The position numbers were made by a program, and so were the translations under genes. From Taxillus chinensis (lineage: Eukaryota > Streptophyta > Magnoliopsida > Santalales > Loranthaceae), in NCBI GenBank assembly GCA_023512835.1, contig CM042084.1, positions 57,218,793 to 57,282,792 on the forward strand: 64,000 nucleotides of DNA, read 5' to 3'. This document shows positions 24,067 to 36,071 of this stretch, one piece after another. Within the stretch, counting starts at the first letter, position 1. Each line of letters begins with the position of its first letter. The notes below the pieces were generated by a model. The model searched no databases. It worked only from the letters and a program-made list of their open reading frames with translations, and was not told where the DNA came from.

Positions 24067-26370
24067 ATGGCCAAAGAAACCGGTATGCTTTATTCAACAC
24101 TCGCCTTAACTCCGGAGGTGCACAAGAGCCCATTCCGAATCGAAGCGGCGGTGAAAATGTCGACCCACCTCAACCTGCTGCTGCCTCCACTGCTCAACCA
24201 CGGAGTTCTGGTTTTACTCTGACAAAACCGCCCAAATTCACACCTGAGCTTTTCTCCCAGTGGAAAGCTCGCATGAAGATGTTTATGGTATACCATGACC
24301 ATCTCATGTGGCCCTGTCTTCATCAGGAGATTCCAATTCCGATGACTATCGGAGAACATGGAGTTAGAAGGCCAAAGATGGATGCCGAACTTACCAACGA
24401 TGAAAGAGCCTGGCAGTGCACTAGCGAAAAGGCTCTGGCTTATATTACATCGTCTTTGGATTCCGAGGCTTTCACGGACGTCCAGGGCTGCACGACAGCA
24501 AAAGCTGTATGGGATAAACTGACAATTCTCTATGAGGGGAGTCAGTCCCAGATGCAGAACGTTATCTGTACTCTCAGGCAGAACTTTGAGAGTTTCAATC
24601 ATAAACCGGGCGAATCACTTGAAAGCATCTATCAGAGATTTGGCAAGCTCATTCTTGAGCTGAAGACTGTCAATGAGCATTATTCTCAATCTCAGATAAA
24701 TGACAAGTTCTTTCGCTCCTTGCCGGATCGCTACTACTCCGAACAACTCCAGATGCAATCAGACAAGAACTGGCAGTATGTTCCCCTTGAAGAACTATAT
24801 GGAGAGCTGCGGACTCACAAAGTCAGGTTTAAGTACTCTGACCGGGATGAGAAAATAGCTCGGAAAGAAAAGGGGGTAGCTCTCAAAGCTACGGAATGTT
24901 TAAACATACTGAGGAATGATGATACGGACGCGTCCGAGAATTCTGACTCTAACGAGGAGGAGGAGATAGCTCTTCTCGTCAAATCCTTTGAGCGATTCCT
25001 ACGGAAAAGCAAAAAGGGATTCAGGAGACGCTCATCATCATCTTTCCAAAGGAAGGAGCAACCGGAGTCCAGTTCCCATGAATGCTACAACTGTGGGAAA
25101 ACCGGTCATTGGGCCAAGGACTGCAGATCCAAATCTAAAGTGGCCGAAAAAAGTGACAAGGTAACTCCTCACCGCTCCACCTCAGACAACAGCAAGAGTA
25201 AGAGGAAGGCATTCGTGACAAAGTACATCAGTGGCTCAGAAGAAGAGGAGGAATCCTCGGATGATGAGCCAACTTCTAAGCCAAACGTCTGCCTCATGGT
25301 AAATACTGAGGTACCTTCTATCTCTGAGCTCATGAGTAAAATAGAATCTCTTATTACTGAACGTGATCATGAAAAGAATGAGAGACTAATAATTACTCAA
25401 ATGTACAAAGATATGGAAAGTCAGAATAAACGTCTTGAATTTACTATTACTAGACTTGAAAAAGACATAGCTGACTTTAGAGGTAAAGAGGCTTGGTATC
25501 ATGATCTTAGAGCTGAAAATCACTTGTTAAATACCAACCTAACTGGACTAAAAGTTATTGTGAAAAGACTCGAGAATGAACTTGAACAGTAAAGGGAAAT
25601 AAATCGTAAGTGGCTTAAATCCGGGGAAATAGCCTCTACATTTAGGACTGATCCAGATAACATCCGAGTCAAACCTGGCCTAGGCTCCGAATCATCAACC
25701 TCCAATGCTCAAGCTACTGAGTGTCCTCCAGATTTCATTCCGAAACTAACCAACCTTTATCCTATTAGTACATCTAAACCGTTGGATGGTTTCATTTCAG
25801 GCGGCACCATAGTTTATGACTGTGGAGTAGAGGCTGTTACTGCACTTTTCGAAGCAGTAGCACCCGTAACTAATGATGAAGGGAAGGCTGCTGCAGTTAA
25901 AGCCAAAACTGTAGCACCCAAAAAGAAAGGGAAGGCTAAGGTCGACGCATCTAGGGCCAAGAGCGCGTCACCCAAACGCAATGGATTAGGCCACAGGAAC
26001 AGAGTAGAAAGTCGTAAAATCTAAGAGACCTGTATCCCCTATTTGTACTCCGCATTATAGTGTCTGTTCCATCTGTAGGGAAATAGGTCATTATCACTAT
26101 TAATGTTGGAGTTTATCTGATAACTGGCTTTGTAATCAAATTCGTACCAATAAAGATCAGTTCATTAAAAAGGGTTTTTCTAGCAAAACAAAATCTAAAC
26201 CTCAAAGGAGTATCTCTCCCAAGATAACCCAAATAAAAGAAGCAGCTGAAACTAACAAATTAAAGTCAACTTGGAGAGCTAAAAGTCCTAGCAAAGTCAA
26301 ATCCGGAACTGTTGACATTACTACTGTTCTTTCTAACCGCCCGAAACAAGTTTGGGCACCAAAAGTGTAA
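24067..26370 (+). pseudogene. element A gag
   Basis: The ATG at 24067 follows the PBS and opens MAKETGML. A frameshift before 24222 moves the reading to the frame open from 24273. The capsid (UBN2/Copia gag type) includes AVWDKLTILYEGS and ESLESIYQRFGKLI. The zinc knuckle CYNCGKTGHWAKDC is at 25083-25124, then an acidic stretch and a Leu/Glu/Lys coiled coil (25300-25590). A stop at 25590-25592 and a frame loss near 26020 break it. The Lys/Ser-rich tail ends WAPKV then UAA (26368-26370), in frame with the protease that follows. B has the same stop at the same place, so it may be a functional gag terminator passed by readthrough. Confidence 0.88.
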
Positions 26371-29300
26371 ACTGTTGTTTTTCAGGAGCATCTCTGGAAT
26401 GTACTGCCGGATCACTTGAGGTTAAAGATTAATCAAAGCAAGGGGATCCTCGATAGTGGATGCTCCGGACATATGGCGGGTGATCAGACTCTACTTGTTG
26501 AAGTTAATGACAAACGAGGTCCATCCGTTTCATATGGTGACAACAGCAAAGGTAAGACTGTCGGGTATGGCACTTTAACTAACAACTGTGTATCAATCAC
26601 TAGAGTTGCACTAGTCGAAGGTTTGAAGCATAATTTGCTAAGTATCAGTAATTTATGTGACAAAGGATTTACTGTTTCCTTTATGTCCAACACCGTACAG
26701 TAAGGGAAAACTTATCCGGAGATGTTAAGTTATTCGGATCAAGAGATGGGGACATATACTCAATGGTCTTAAGAAATAATTCTTCTGACCCTGTATGCTT
26801 CCTCACTAAAGCTTCAGATGAAGATAGTTGGTTATGACACAAGTGATGCGCACATTTAAACTTTAAGACATTGTCTAAGTTAGCGTCACTTGATCTTGTC
26901 ACTGGTCTACCTAAACTCAAATACTCCAGAGACACTCTCTGTCGAGAATGCCAACTTGGCAAATAGACCAAACATAGCTTTAAGAGTAAATCAGTTAATT
27001 CAATAACTGCTCCTCTATAACTTCTTCATATGGACCTCTGTGGTCCTATTTCTGTTCCTTCGCTGGCTGGTGCGAGATATACCCTTGTGGTTATCGATGA
27101 TTTCACCAGATACACATGGGTGATGTTCCTGAAATCAAAGGATCAAGCTTTTAAACATCTTGTAGATCTTTTCAACTGGATAAGCAACTCACAAGGACTG
27201 AGCATAAAGTGCATCAGGAGTGATCATGGTACAGAATTTGATTTTTCAGAAATGAGATCACATTGTTCTGAACAGGGCATTCAGCACGACTTCTCTGCAC
27301 CCAGAACTCCACAACAAAATAGGGTAGCTGAGCGCAAGAATCGTACTTTAGTCGAGGCTGGCAGATCTATGTTAGCAGGGGCAACGCTTCCTCTCAGTTT
27401 ATGGGCTGAAAGTCGTGTCCACCGCTGCTATGTTCGAAACAGAACTCTAATAAATAAATCTACCATGAAAACACCCTATGAGATGTGGAGAGGACGAAAG
27501 CCTTCAATTTCACATTTCAGAGCTTTTGGGTGTACTTGCTATATATTGATAAATGGTAAAGAAACCCGGAATATATTTGAACCAAAATCTGATGATGGGA
27601 TTTTTGTCGGATACTCATTACATAGCAAGGCTTATCGGGTATTCAATAGAAAACTTTTTAAAGTTGAAGAATCTATCCATGTGACCTTTGATGAAACTAA
27701 TCTTGATTGGTCAAAAGTTGCTTCTTCAAGTTCTAACGTACAGGTTCAAGACAACAACATCGACTATTCAAAGTTTATGACTGTTCCTGTTACACATACC
27801 GACCAACCAAGCGGCACCAGCGGAGCACAAAGAAATGATATGGACGATGCTACGGATGAATCAGACTCAGGACTACCATTAAGCTCCGGACATGCTCCTA
27901 CGAATATTCAAAATTCCGGAGTACCTTTAAGCCCGTCTGGACCAGTTAACACTAAAAGCAACAGTGTTGATTCCACCGTACCTGCTAATACGGAAACATC
28001 TGGTCCGGAAGAAGCTCAACCAACAGATATACCTGAACCACCTAATCTGGCAGAACTTCAAATTATTCAAGATCAACCATCACATGCACAGAATTACAGA
28101 TGGACCCGAAACCATCCCTCAGATCAAGTGATTGGTGATCCTACTGCTGGTGTAAGAACAAGAGCAGCCACCTTCAACATGTGTCTTTACTCGTGTTTTC
28201 TATCTTAAATAGAACCAAAGGTGGTAGATGAAGCTTTTCATAATTCTAATTGGATAGAAGCCATGCAAGAAGAGCTGAATCAATTTAAGAGAAATAATGT
28301 GTGGACTCTAGTACCAAGGCCTAAGTCTCAGCAAGTCATAGGAGTTAAATGGGTGTTCCGGAACAAGCTTGATACGGATGAAATAGTAATCCGGAACAAA
28401 GCCAGACTGGTAGCCAAAGGATATCGTCAAAAAGAAGGAATAGACTATGATGAGACCTTTGCTCCGGTAGCAAGACTTGAGGCAATCCGAATGTTTCTGG
28501 CGTATGCTTCATATGAAAACTTCATAGTTTATCAAATGGACGTCAAGAGCGCATTCCTGAATGGAGATCTTCAAGAGGAGGTGTACGTTGAACAACCTCC
28601 ATGTTTCATTGAACCCAAGGCTGGACATCTGGTTTACAAATTACGGAAAGCCTTGTATGGATTGAAGCAAGCTCCAAGAGCCTGGTACGACACACTTTCG
28701 GAATTCTTACTTGCTCACAACTTTCAAAAAGGGAAGATTGACACCACACTATTCTTACGGAAAGAGAAAGGACATACTCTGATCGTACAGATATACGTGG
28801 ATGATATCATTTTCGGATCAACTAATCCGAAACTTTGTGATGAATTCGCCAAGTTGATGACTGGCAAGTTTGAGATGAGTATGATGGGAGAATTGTCCTA
28901 CTTCCTTGGGATCGAAGTCAAACAACTGAAGGAAGGGACCTTCATAAACCAAGCTAAGTATACTCGCGACTTAATCAAGAAGTTTGGTATGGAAGGTTCG
29001 TCTCCCGTCAAAACTCCAATGCCAGTCAATGCCAAGTTAGACCCAGATGTTAATGGAAAATCAGTGAATATGACGGAGTACAGAGGGATGATTGGATCCT
29101 TACTGTATCTTACAGCAAGTCGCCCGGACATAATGTTTGCAACTTGCATCTGCACAAGATATCAGGAGAATCCCAAAGAGTCTCATATGCTTCATGTAAA
29201 ACGGATATTAAGGTATCTCAAAGGGACAATTAATTTGGGACTCTGGTACCCAAAAGAGTCCAACTTCGCCTTATCCAGGATATTCGATGCTGATTTTGTT

Positions 29301-29742
29301 GGGTGTCGCATAGACAGGAAAAGCACCAGGTGGTACATGCCAATTCCTTGGAAACAAATTGATCTCTTGGTTCAGAAGAAGCGAATTCCATATCAACATC
29401 TACTACTGAAGCGGAATATATAGCTATTGGGAGTTCTTTGCGCACGCCTTCTCCTGGATGCAAAGTCAACTTATTGACTACGGTTTCAACATGACATCTA
29501 TTCCACTTTACTGTGACAATACCGGTCTATTGCCTATCAGCAATAATCCCGTCATGCATCCAAAGACAAAACATATTGAGGTCAGGCATCATTTCATTCG
29601 TGATCATGTTCTTAAAAAGCACATATCCCTGGAACATGTTGCTACTGAAGATCAACTGGCGGATATACTTACAAAGCCCCTACCTGATGTAAGATTTTCT
29701 GAACTTCTTCTCAAATTGGGTATGCTTGACTTTTCTGCATAG
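26371..29742 (+). pseudogene. element A pol (PR, IN, RT, RNase H)
   Basis: Protease: ILDSGCSGHMAGDQ (DSG at 26452). Frame loss follows the stop near 26701. The pre-integrase zinc region is at 26760-27000 with stops. Integrase core at 27030-27660 has LCGPISVPSLAGARY, IRSDHGTEFDF and RTPQQNRVAERKNRTLVE, so the D, D and E positions are visible. A stop at 28206-28208 separates it from RT in the same frame: [38 protein letters not shown] (28794-28805). RNase H loses frame near 29300-29430, then ends LADILTKPLP (29660 on). It would encode replication and integration enzymes, but at least four lesions make it inactive. Confidence 0.92.
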
Positions 29743-31287
29743 CTTCTCACCTGTTATCCATCAGTAGTTACTTTCAGAACATGTATTGTTGTACTTCATG
29801 GTTAGTGATAGACACTGAACTTCATGTTTATGCTCTGATATTTCTCACTAAGTTCATATAGGAGGATGCTTGCGTTTCCCGACTGAAGTCGTTTAAGCAA
29901 ACATGATTAAAGTTTATATAATTAACCTCACTCTGGTTTCATGATCTTAATGTCCACTGATCACCACATGACAAATGCATGTTCATTTAGATTACTCTAT
30001 TAACATGTATAGTTGAAGAAATGAAATGGGTTGGCTCGGAATACCTAGTGGATGAATACACAATCGCAGTCTGATCAGCTTCTGAAGTATAGTTTCCTAA
30101 AAAGATAGACAGTGCTTAATTTCTTTAAGCCGGAAAGGTCTACCGAGAGGATTGCACAATCTACGGGGGAGAAAATGCTTTATAAATTATTCGAGTAATA
30201 CCCCTCGTATATGTCTCATGACCTCTTTCCTGGCCGTCTATTCGAGGGGGAGCCTTTCATTGAGAGGATCGAATGATCTACAGGGGAGCCTAAGCTTCAT
30301 CTATTACCTCAGTAATAACCCCCTAATATGTCTTAGATACTCCCTCCTCTAAACCTTTACTTCCAGATCTGACTGGACATGTGTCGTTGAAATAGAATTG
30401 CGGCATGCTTGGATGTATTTTTTTTCTTCAACCATGCATTTTAATCAGATAATCAACTGCTTGCTTTTGACATGTGTTCACTTCCTCATTTTTCACTCAT
30501 GAATCCTAGTTTGGTCAAATCATATGATTTTTAATTAATCTTAGCTACGTCGTTCAACAGGACGGTTTCACTATGTTGACCTATATGAACTTGTGTATTT
30601 ATTATCGACATATGTCCTAAATTCAGTCACATTGATCATTCTCTAGTATGTATATGTCTATTTCATTCTTTGTAATGCATAAGTTCTGCTACTCATTAGT
30701 TCGGATTATATAGCTCTTCACTGACTATTTTCTCCTATCCGTACTAATCCTTACCTGTTAAGTTTTTGTACTTTTAGCTTATTTTTGTGAAGCTACAGGT
30801 TCAAATTTTCTTTGCACCCTTATCGATAAATTCAGTCCATAGTCTTGGATTTGAAGTGTTGTGGTACTTCTCTTCTCTTCGACTTATTGACAGCAAAGGA
30901 ATCTACTTTTCTCTCACCGCACTCTGTTACTACGGACACGGTCTACTTTTCATCCGGATACTCGTTACTCGACTATCGCTGATTCTGGATGATTGTCGGT
31001 TCATTCCTCCGGACTCCTGACACTGTCAAATTGCGATAATCCATGTCTTATTTTATATCGCGTGCTTTTGAGGAGGATTAATGATGATTCATTAAATGCA
31101 TGTCTCGGGATGCACGTACTTCCCCTGGAAGGCAAACAGCTGTTATCCTTACTTGGTCATGCCATCTCCACGTCATCTTTTAATTCGGAGGCACACCAAT
31201 ATCAAGACTAATGACATCAGTCTGTCAAGCGGTCTACTGTTTCACTCGCCAAATTCCTAGACCCGCTGACATTCACGGACTCGGTCT
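29743..31287 (+). other. pol to third-ORF spacer of element A
   Basis: About 1.5 kb, non-coding. It carries the polypurine/hairpin duplication (30145-30345) and is conserved in order with B's spacer. The short plus-strand ORFs here have no domain. Confidence 0.7.
30145..30345 (+). repeat. duplicated polypurine-hairpin unit, element A
   Basis: Units start at 30145 and 30262 (gagaggat), 117 bp apart. Unit 1 has ctacGGGGGAGAaaa; its GGGGGAGA (30165-30172) equals the 3' PPT octamer. An AT hairpin and CCCCTC follow. Unit 2 has ctacaGGGGag, TATTAC-ctca-GTAATA, then CCCC. A third purine run, gagggggagc (30244 on), lies between. The purine runs could pair with the downstream C runs to enclose the hairpins, or act as extra plus-strand primers. 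Confidence 0.65.
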
Positions 31288-31293
31288 TATATA
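31288..31293 (+). promoter_or_regulatory. putative internal TATA box for A third ORF
   Basis: TATATA within GGTCTTATATATTCTGG, 116-121 bp before the ATG at 31409. Element B has the same block. The leader to the ATG is CT-rich (ccttccctctcgcccttc). Confidence 0.55.
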
Positions 31294-31408
31294 TTCTGGT
31301 CATTCCTGCGAAGCACGAGTGTTACCCTTTTCAAATCCCTAAAACTCTCATTGCTCCTTTAATCCCTAAGACCTCGCCTTCCCTCTCGCCCTTCAACTTT
31401 CATCTACA

Positions 31409-34131
31409 ATGGCACCCAGAACCTCTCTTTCCGGCGTCAATCCCGGTCTGGTCAATTGGAGCACTGTCTCCAACCCTCCGGACTGGTTTTTCCATATTCG
31501 CCTTCTTCTAGAAGCCTCTCACATACTCGACTTGATCTCCAATCCTGTCGATCTTCTTATAGATGACATTCTCGAGTACTACCAACGGATCCGCTGTACC
31601 ACCGACTCCATCATCTCCTATGTTCGCGGTGAATCCATCCTCATTACCCCCGACGTTCTCCGCGCTGCTCTCAGTCTACCCCCCGGTGAAACACAGCGCC
31701 CCGATGCCGATCCCATGGCGGCTTCTATGGGTTGCACCTATAAAGGCAAGGAATACAAGGTGAAGTCCTTCCAAGGTCGCTATCGCTGTATGGCGATCAT
31801 ACCTTGAGTCATTGTTCTTGGCTCGCACTTGCTCTCGGACTCGTTCCGTACGATCTTCTTCTGGCCATGTACGGCGTTTTCGAAGGTCTTCCGATGGACT
31901 GGGGGATGTTTTTGTTCCGATTGCTGCAGACTGGACCCAAGAACCATTCCTTCGGGTGCATCCTAAGCATTGTCTTCCGGCATCTTCATCCGGACCATTT
32001 CGCCCGCTCTGACGCTGTTCCCTTTCCTCCGGCTTATTATCTTCACTATATTACGCCTGATGGGAACATGACAGCTCGTCGTCCCTCTGCAGCTCTCCGC
32101 ATTCTCCATGCCACGGAACAACAAGGTAGTTCTGTTGGTGACCCCTCCGACAGCCATGCCTCTGACGTTAGCTCTGCTCACCGATCCTCCCGGATTCGGT
32201 CCATTGCTGCTCCCTCCATCTCTCGGGCCTCCCAGCACAGCGTCCGTGCCGAACCCTCCGAGGTTGGAAGGCCATCTCTGCGCAATGTCCCTAGAGCTGT
32301 TTCCTCAGCCCCTTCTGCTGCGGATGTCCCCACTCCCTCCACTTCCGCTGTTGCTGCCGCGGTTGATACCGCCGTTGCTGCCGCAATTGCTGATGTCCCG
32401 GAATCTCTTCCGGAAGCTCCTTTGCCTCCCCTACCTCAACCCCGAGATTACCTTGACCATCTCTCCGCCGACACCTTAACGGACCTTTGGCTCCGTTTCA
32501 GCCTTGCCCACACCGCCTCCATTCCTGACACCGATCTCCGGGTGTTTTACACTCGCCATACTCAATCCCCGGAGACCATGATCATCTGGAATTTGGACCA
32601 AGGCTTTCTTACGCCGGCCTCCATTCCAGATGTGCCGTTCCCTAACCCCTCTAGCCCGGTCTATGCCGCACGGAGTCCTTCCCCTGCTAAGACTGGCCCT
32701 TCTTCTCCTACTGTTGACATTCCCATTGTTGACCTATCTGGTCAAAGCGGGTCCGCTGCTCCGGATGCCTTTGCTGCTCCGGATGCCCCTTCTGCGGCTG
32801 CTGCTGATACTCCTGTGGACTCCTCTGCCCAGCGCACTCCTGCTCCTGTTCATGTGGGGGAGTCCTCCAAAGCTCCAGAGTTGGCCTTTGGGCATGCTTC
32901 TCTTGGCACGGTCCACTCCGACGCTGTGCTCTCCGCCCAGTTGGACCGCCACGCCCAAGCTCAAAGCGCCCAAATATCCGCCATTGCCGCCAAGGTTGAT
33001 GCTCTTGGCGCCCAACTCCTCTCCGCCCTCACCGACTCCTCCACCTCCATGGAACAGAAGATGGACCTAGTCGCCTCGTCCGTCCACTCCTTGTCTACCT
33101 CCTTCGCGGACCTGGTGCACACGATGGCTCGCCCTCCCGTTGCTCCCCGGCGATCTTCCAAACCGGGGGAGAGAGTGTCATCTGATCCTTCTGCTCCTCC
33201 TGCATCACATTCATCCACTCGTGCTGAGAAGCGGCCTGCCTCTTCATTGCTTCAGGGAGTTCAAATTCCCAAACGTAGCCGCTTCTCTCAGCCAAGCTCC
33301 TCGACTGCAGCTCTTCCTCTATCCTCTCCACCCGCAGCTGACACCTTCCTCCCATCATACGCGGCGTGTGACCCTCTTGATGCGGACGGAAGCGTGCGTA
33401 AGGCAATGATTTCCTATGCTGTGTCTACTGCCGACAGAAGATGTCTCTCTAACCTGTACCCCTTCTCCCCGGATGACATTCGGACCCTTTGTTCGGAGAA
33501 AGGCCTCTTTACAACAGACGACATTGACAACTTCTCTAGGGCTGCTAAAATGGAGATGAGGCTGTTTCCATCTCTGTACAAGGACGGCCACTTGTTTGAA
33601 GTTCTGCCGTGCTGGAATGAGGGCTATCTTCCTAGTATAGATATCATCTAGTCCTTTATCGATGGAACTGCTGAGGACAGCAAGCCATGGAGAACTCTCT
33701 CAACTATCCTTATTCCGTACCGGATCATGTCGCCACATTTCATGATGGTTGTCTTCATGATTCAGTCAAAACAGATGATTCTGATTGATTCTTATCAAAT
33801 TGTAGAGCAGTATGTAAGAAAGAATCAATGGGAACCACTGTGTCTCAGGTTGACTGAAGTTGTGAAGAAAGCCGAATTATATGAAAAGTTGGGCATCACT
33901 CCTTTGAGACCAACTGAGAAGCTGAAGGCGATATTCCGGGGCAAGAAGCAAGTGCCACAACAGCCAGATGGAGATAATTGCGGGGCCTTTGTCTATTACT
34001 TCATCAAGTCATTCTTAAGTGTGGACAAATCTTGGAGCCAACACACCACTTATTCGATGAAGCAGACAATGGAGCTTAGGGAGAAAGCAGCAACAATGAT
34101 CTTCAAGTATAGTAAGCCTTATGTACCTTAA
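31409..34131 (+). pseudogene. element A third ORF: plant-transposon domain, Pro/Ser/Ala linker, C48 (Ulp1-like) protease
   Basis: About 900 codons from ATGGCACCC. The N-terminal domain (31409-32110) has VDLLIDDILEYYQRIRC, VRGESILITPDVLRAALSL, GKEYKVKSFQGRYRC, LPMDWGMFLF and ILSIVFRHLHPD. The Pro/Ser/Ala-rich linker (32110-33200) includes a possible amphipathic stretch near 32940-33110. The conserved block RRCLSNLYPFSPDDIRTL follows. The C-terminal domain (33660-34131) carries His in SPHF (33736-33738), Asp in ILIDSYQ (33787-33789), QQPDGDN and Cys in DNCGAF (33979-33981), the C48 order. A frameshift near 31800 and one stop at 33649-33651 interrupt it. It sits where Sireviruses carry an env-like ORF. 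No signal peptide or membrane span is visible. Family members remove SUMO; activity on any substrate here is unproven. Confidence 0.8.
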
Positions 34132-34265
34132 TGAAAATCTTGTATAAAGGCTGAATTGTATTCTGTTGTTGATAAATGAAAATGGTTGTGATGTGTATTT
34201 TGTATGTTATCTTTTTGCGTTGCTTACCAGATCAGATTACAAAGGGTTTGGGCATATCCATAATT

Positions 34266-34273
34266 GGGGGAGA
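34266..34273 (+). other. polypurine tract of element A
   Basis: GGGGGAGA, one base before the 3' LTR. The identical octamer adjoins the 3' LTRs of B and C. Confidence 0.9.
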
Positions 34274-34274
34274 T

Positions 34275-35681
34275 TGTTGGATCAAGCCCAGAATTTGGAT
34301 CATGCTGATAAAGCCCTATGTAATTTGATCTGAGATCTTTTGTGTTTCTTTGATCATTGCAGAATATATGTTATTAATCCGGAGATACACTCGTGAGAGC
34401 AAAGCTAAGGACAAGATACATAATCCTAATCCGGACAAGAGTGAGTGTCGTCAAACACTTGGTAAATAACCAAGTCACCAATACATACAGAATAAGGAAC
34501 ATTCGTGCGGACTAAGAACTTAAAAGCTACGGATTACGGAATCTGCTCTTAATATCTCAAACGGACTAAGTCAAACTGATGCGGAGTAAGAATCTTGGTT
34601 TACAAGGTCGCACGAAGTAAAAGAGTCGACACGGAGCTAAAAAGTTAAGTCTTCCACTCAAGTGAACTAAAGTAAAGAAGATACGAAGTAAGGCATCCGA
34701 GTCATTCATACATATGGAGTAAGGAAGTACTAATGCGGAATAAGGACCCGAGTCTTTATTCGCACGGAGTAAGGAAACCAGATGCGGAGTAAGGAATCCG
34801 GACCACTCACTCATGCGGAGTAAGGATGTGCTAGTACGGAGTAAGCCAACCGATCCTTTAGACTCGCACGGAGTAAGGAACTTACATACGGAGTAAGGAA
34901 CTTACATGCAGAGTAAGGAAGCGCTGATACAGAATAAGCACTCCGACCTTCTCATTCACACGGAGTAAGGAAGCGTTGACGCGGACTAAGGATTCCAGTA
35001 CCAAATAGATACGGAGTAAGCAACCACTGACACGGAGTAAGGTTCCGAGCTTCATTAGCAACGGAGTAAGGAAAATTATACTGGACCAAGAAGATGCTAC
35101 TTTAACTTACCGCATTTAAAGTTATCAGCTCGTGGTGTCCCAATGTAAGACAAACTCATTGAGAACCTGAAGAATCTTACACGTGGATCACCCGGATATG
35201 TGGACACAACTTTAATTATACTTGGGAACTTACAAAGGCACTTATACTCTTCAAACCTAAGATCTTGAGCTCCACAAACCACAGCAGTCAAGGCAAAGAG
35301 ATTACCGAGGAATAGTTAGTGCTGAATGCATTCCGGAACTACAAGTTCCAAGGTTGTCTCTTAGGAATGTTTGTATAAATATTCATACTTGTACATTAAA
35401 GTGAGTGTGCGAGCGAGCCTGAATCAAACTTGTGTATGCACAAGAGTTCAAAGACATAATAAAGGCTAGTGTGTGAATCCTTTTGTAAACAGAGTGTAAA
35501 AGAGTCTTACTTCTATTTTGTTGTATTTATCTTTTGATAATAAAACAAAATACTTCCACTATTTGGTTATCTTCCGCAGTGATTCTATCACTTAACTAGA
35601 TAAGTGTGTGTGTTATAAGAGAATAGAAAGAGTTTCGATAAGAGCCTATTCACCCCCCCTCTAGGCTCCAAGGGACCATCA
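34275..35681 (+). repeat. 3' LTR of element A
   Basis: 1407 bp, near-identical to 22597-24005 apart from scattered transitions and a C-run length change. It is followed by the TSD atgtg and then by the continuation of B's LTR. Confidence 0.95.
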
Positions 35682-35686
35682 ATGTG

Positions 35687-36071
35687 CAGCATTGACTATT
35701 CCTTGGAATTCTCTCTACCTTGAATGCTGCGGATGTGGAGCTCAAGGTCTTGGGTTTGCAAAGCATAAGTGCCTTTGTGAGTTCCCAAGTTCAGTCAAAG
35801 TTGTGTCCACATATCTGGGTGATCCACGTGTAAGATGCTTTAGGTTCTTAACGAGTTTGTGTTACATCGAGAAGCAGCGAGCTGGTGACTTTGAACGCAA
35901 GGAGATAAGTTGAAGCAGCGTCTTCTTAATCCGGTGTAAGGTTCCTTACTCCGTGTTAATGAAGCTCGGATCCTTACTCCGTGTCAGTGATTGCTTACTC
36001 CGTATCAATTTAGTACAGGAATCCTTATTCCGTGTCAGTGCTTCCTTACTCCGTAAGAATGAGAAGGTCAG
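35687..36071 (-). repeat. 5' LTR of element B, segment 2
   Basis: It continues the B LTR after element A (cagcattgactattcc, matching 10911 on) to the Gypsy insertion. The last five bases gtcag are the Gypsy target site. Confidence 0.9.

Larger units (their letters stand above)
22597..35681 (+). mobile_element. Copia (Sirevirus-like) element A, full length
   Basis: LTRs 22597-24005 and 34275-35681 start tgttggatcaag and end accatca. Perfect 5-bp TSD atgtg is at 22592-22596 and 35682-35686. Order: LTR, PBS, gag, PR-IN-RT-RH, spacer with internal polypurine tracts, third ORF with C48-like protease, PPT, LTR. It is inserted in B's 5' LTR. In the first ~205 bp the two LTRs differ at six sites, mostly transitions, so insertion is fairly recent but not brand new. 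At 13.1 kb it is large for Copia, as expected of Sireviruses. Confidence 0.95.

Noticed and set aside
32734..33218. Minus-strand ORFs opposite A's third ORF
   Set aside because: They are antisense translations of the Pro/Ser/Ala linker, and B shows equivalent shadows.
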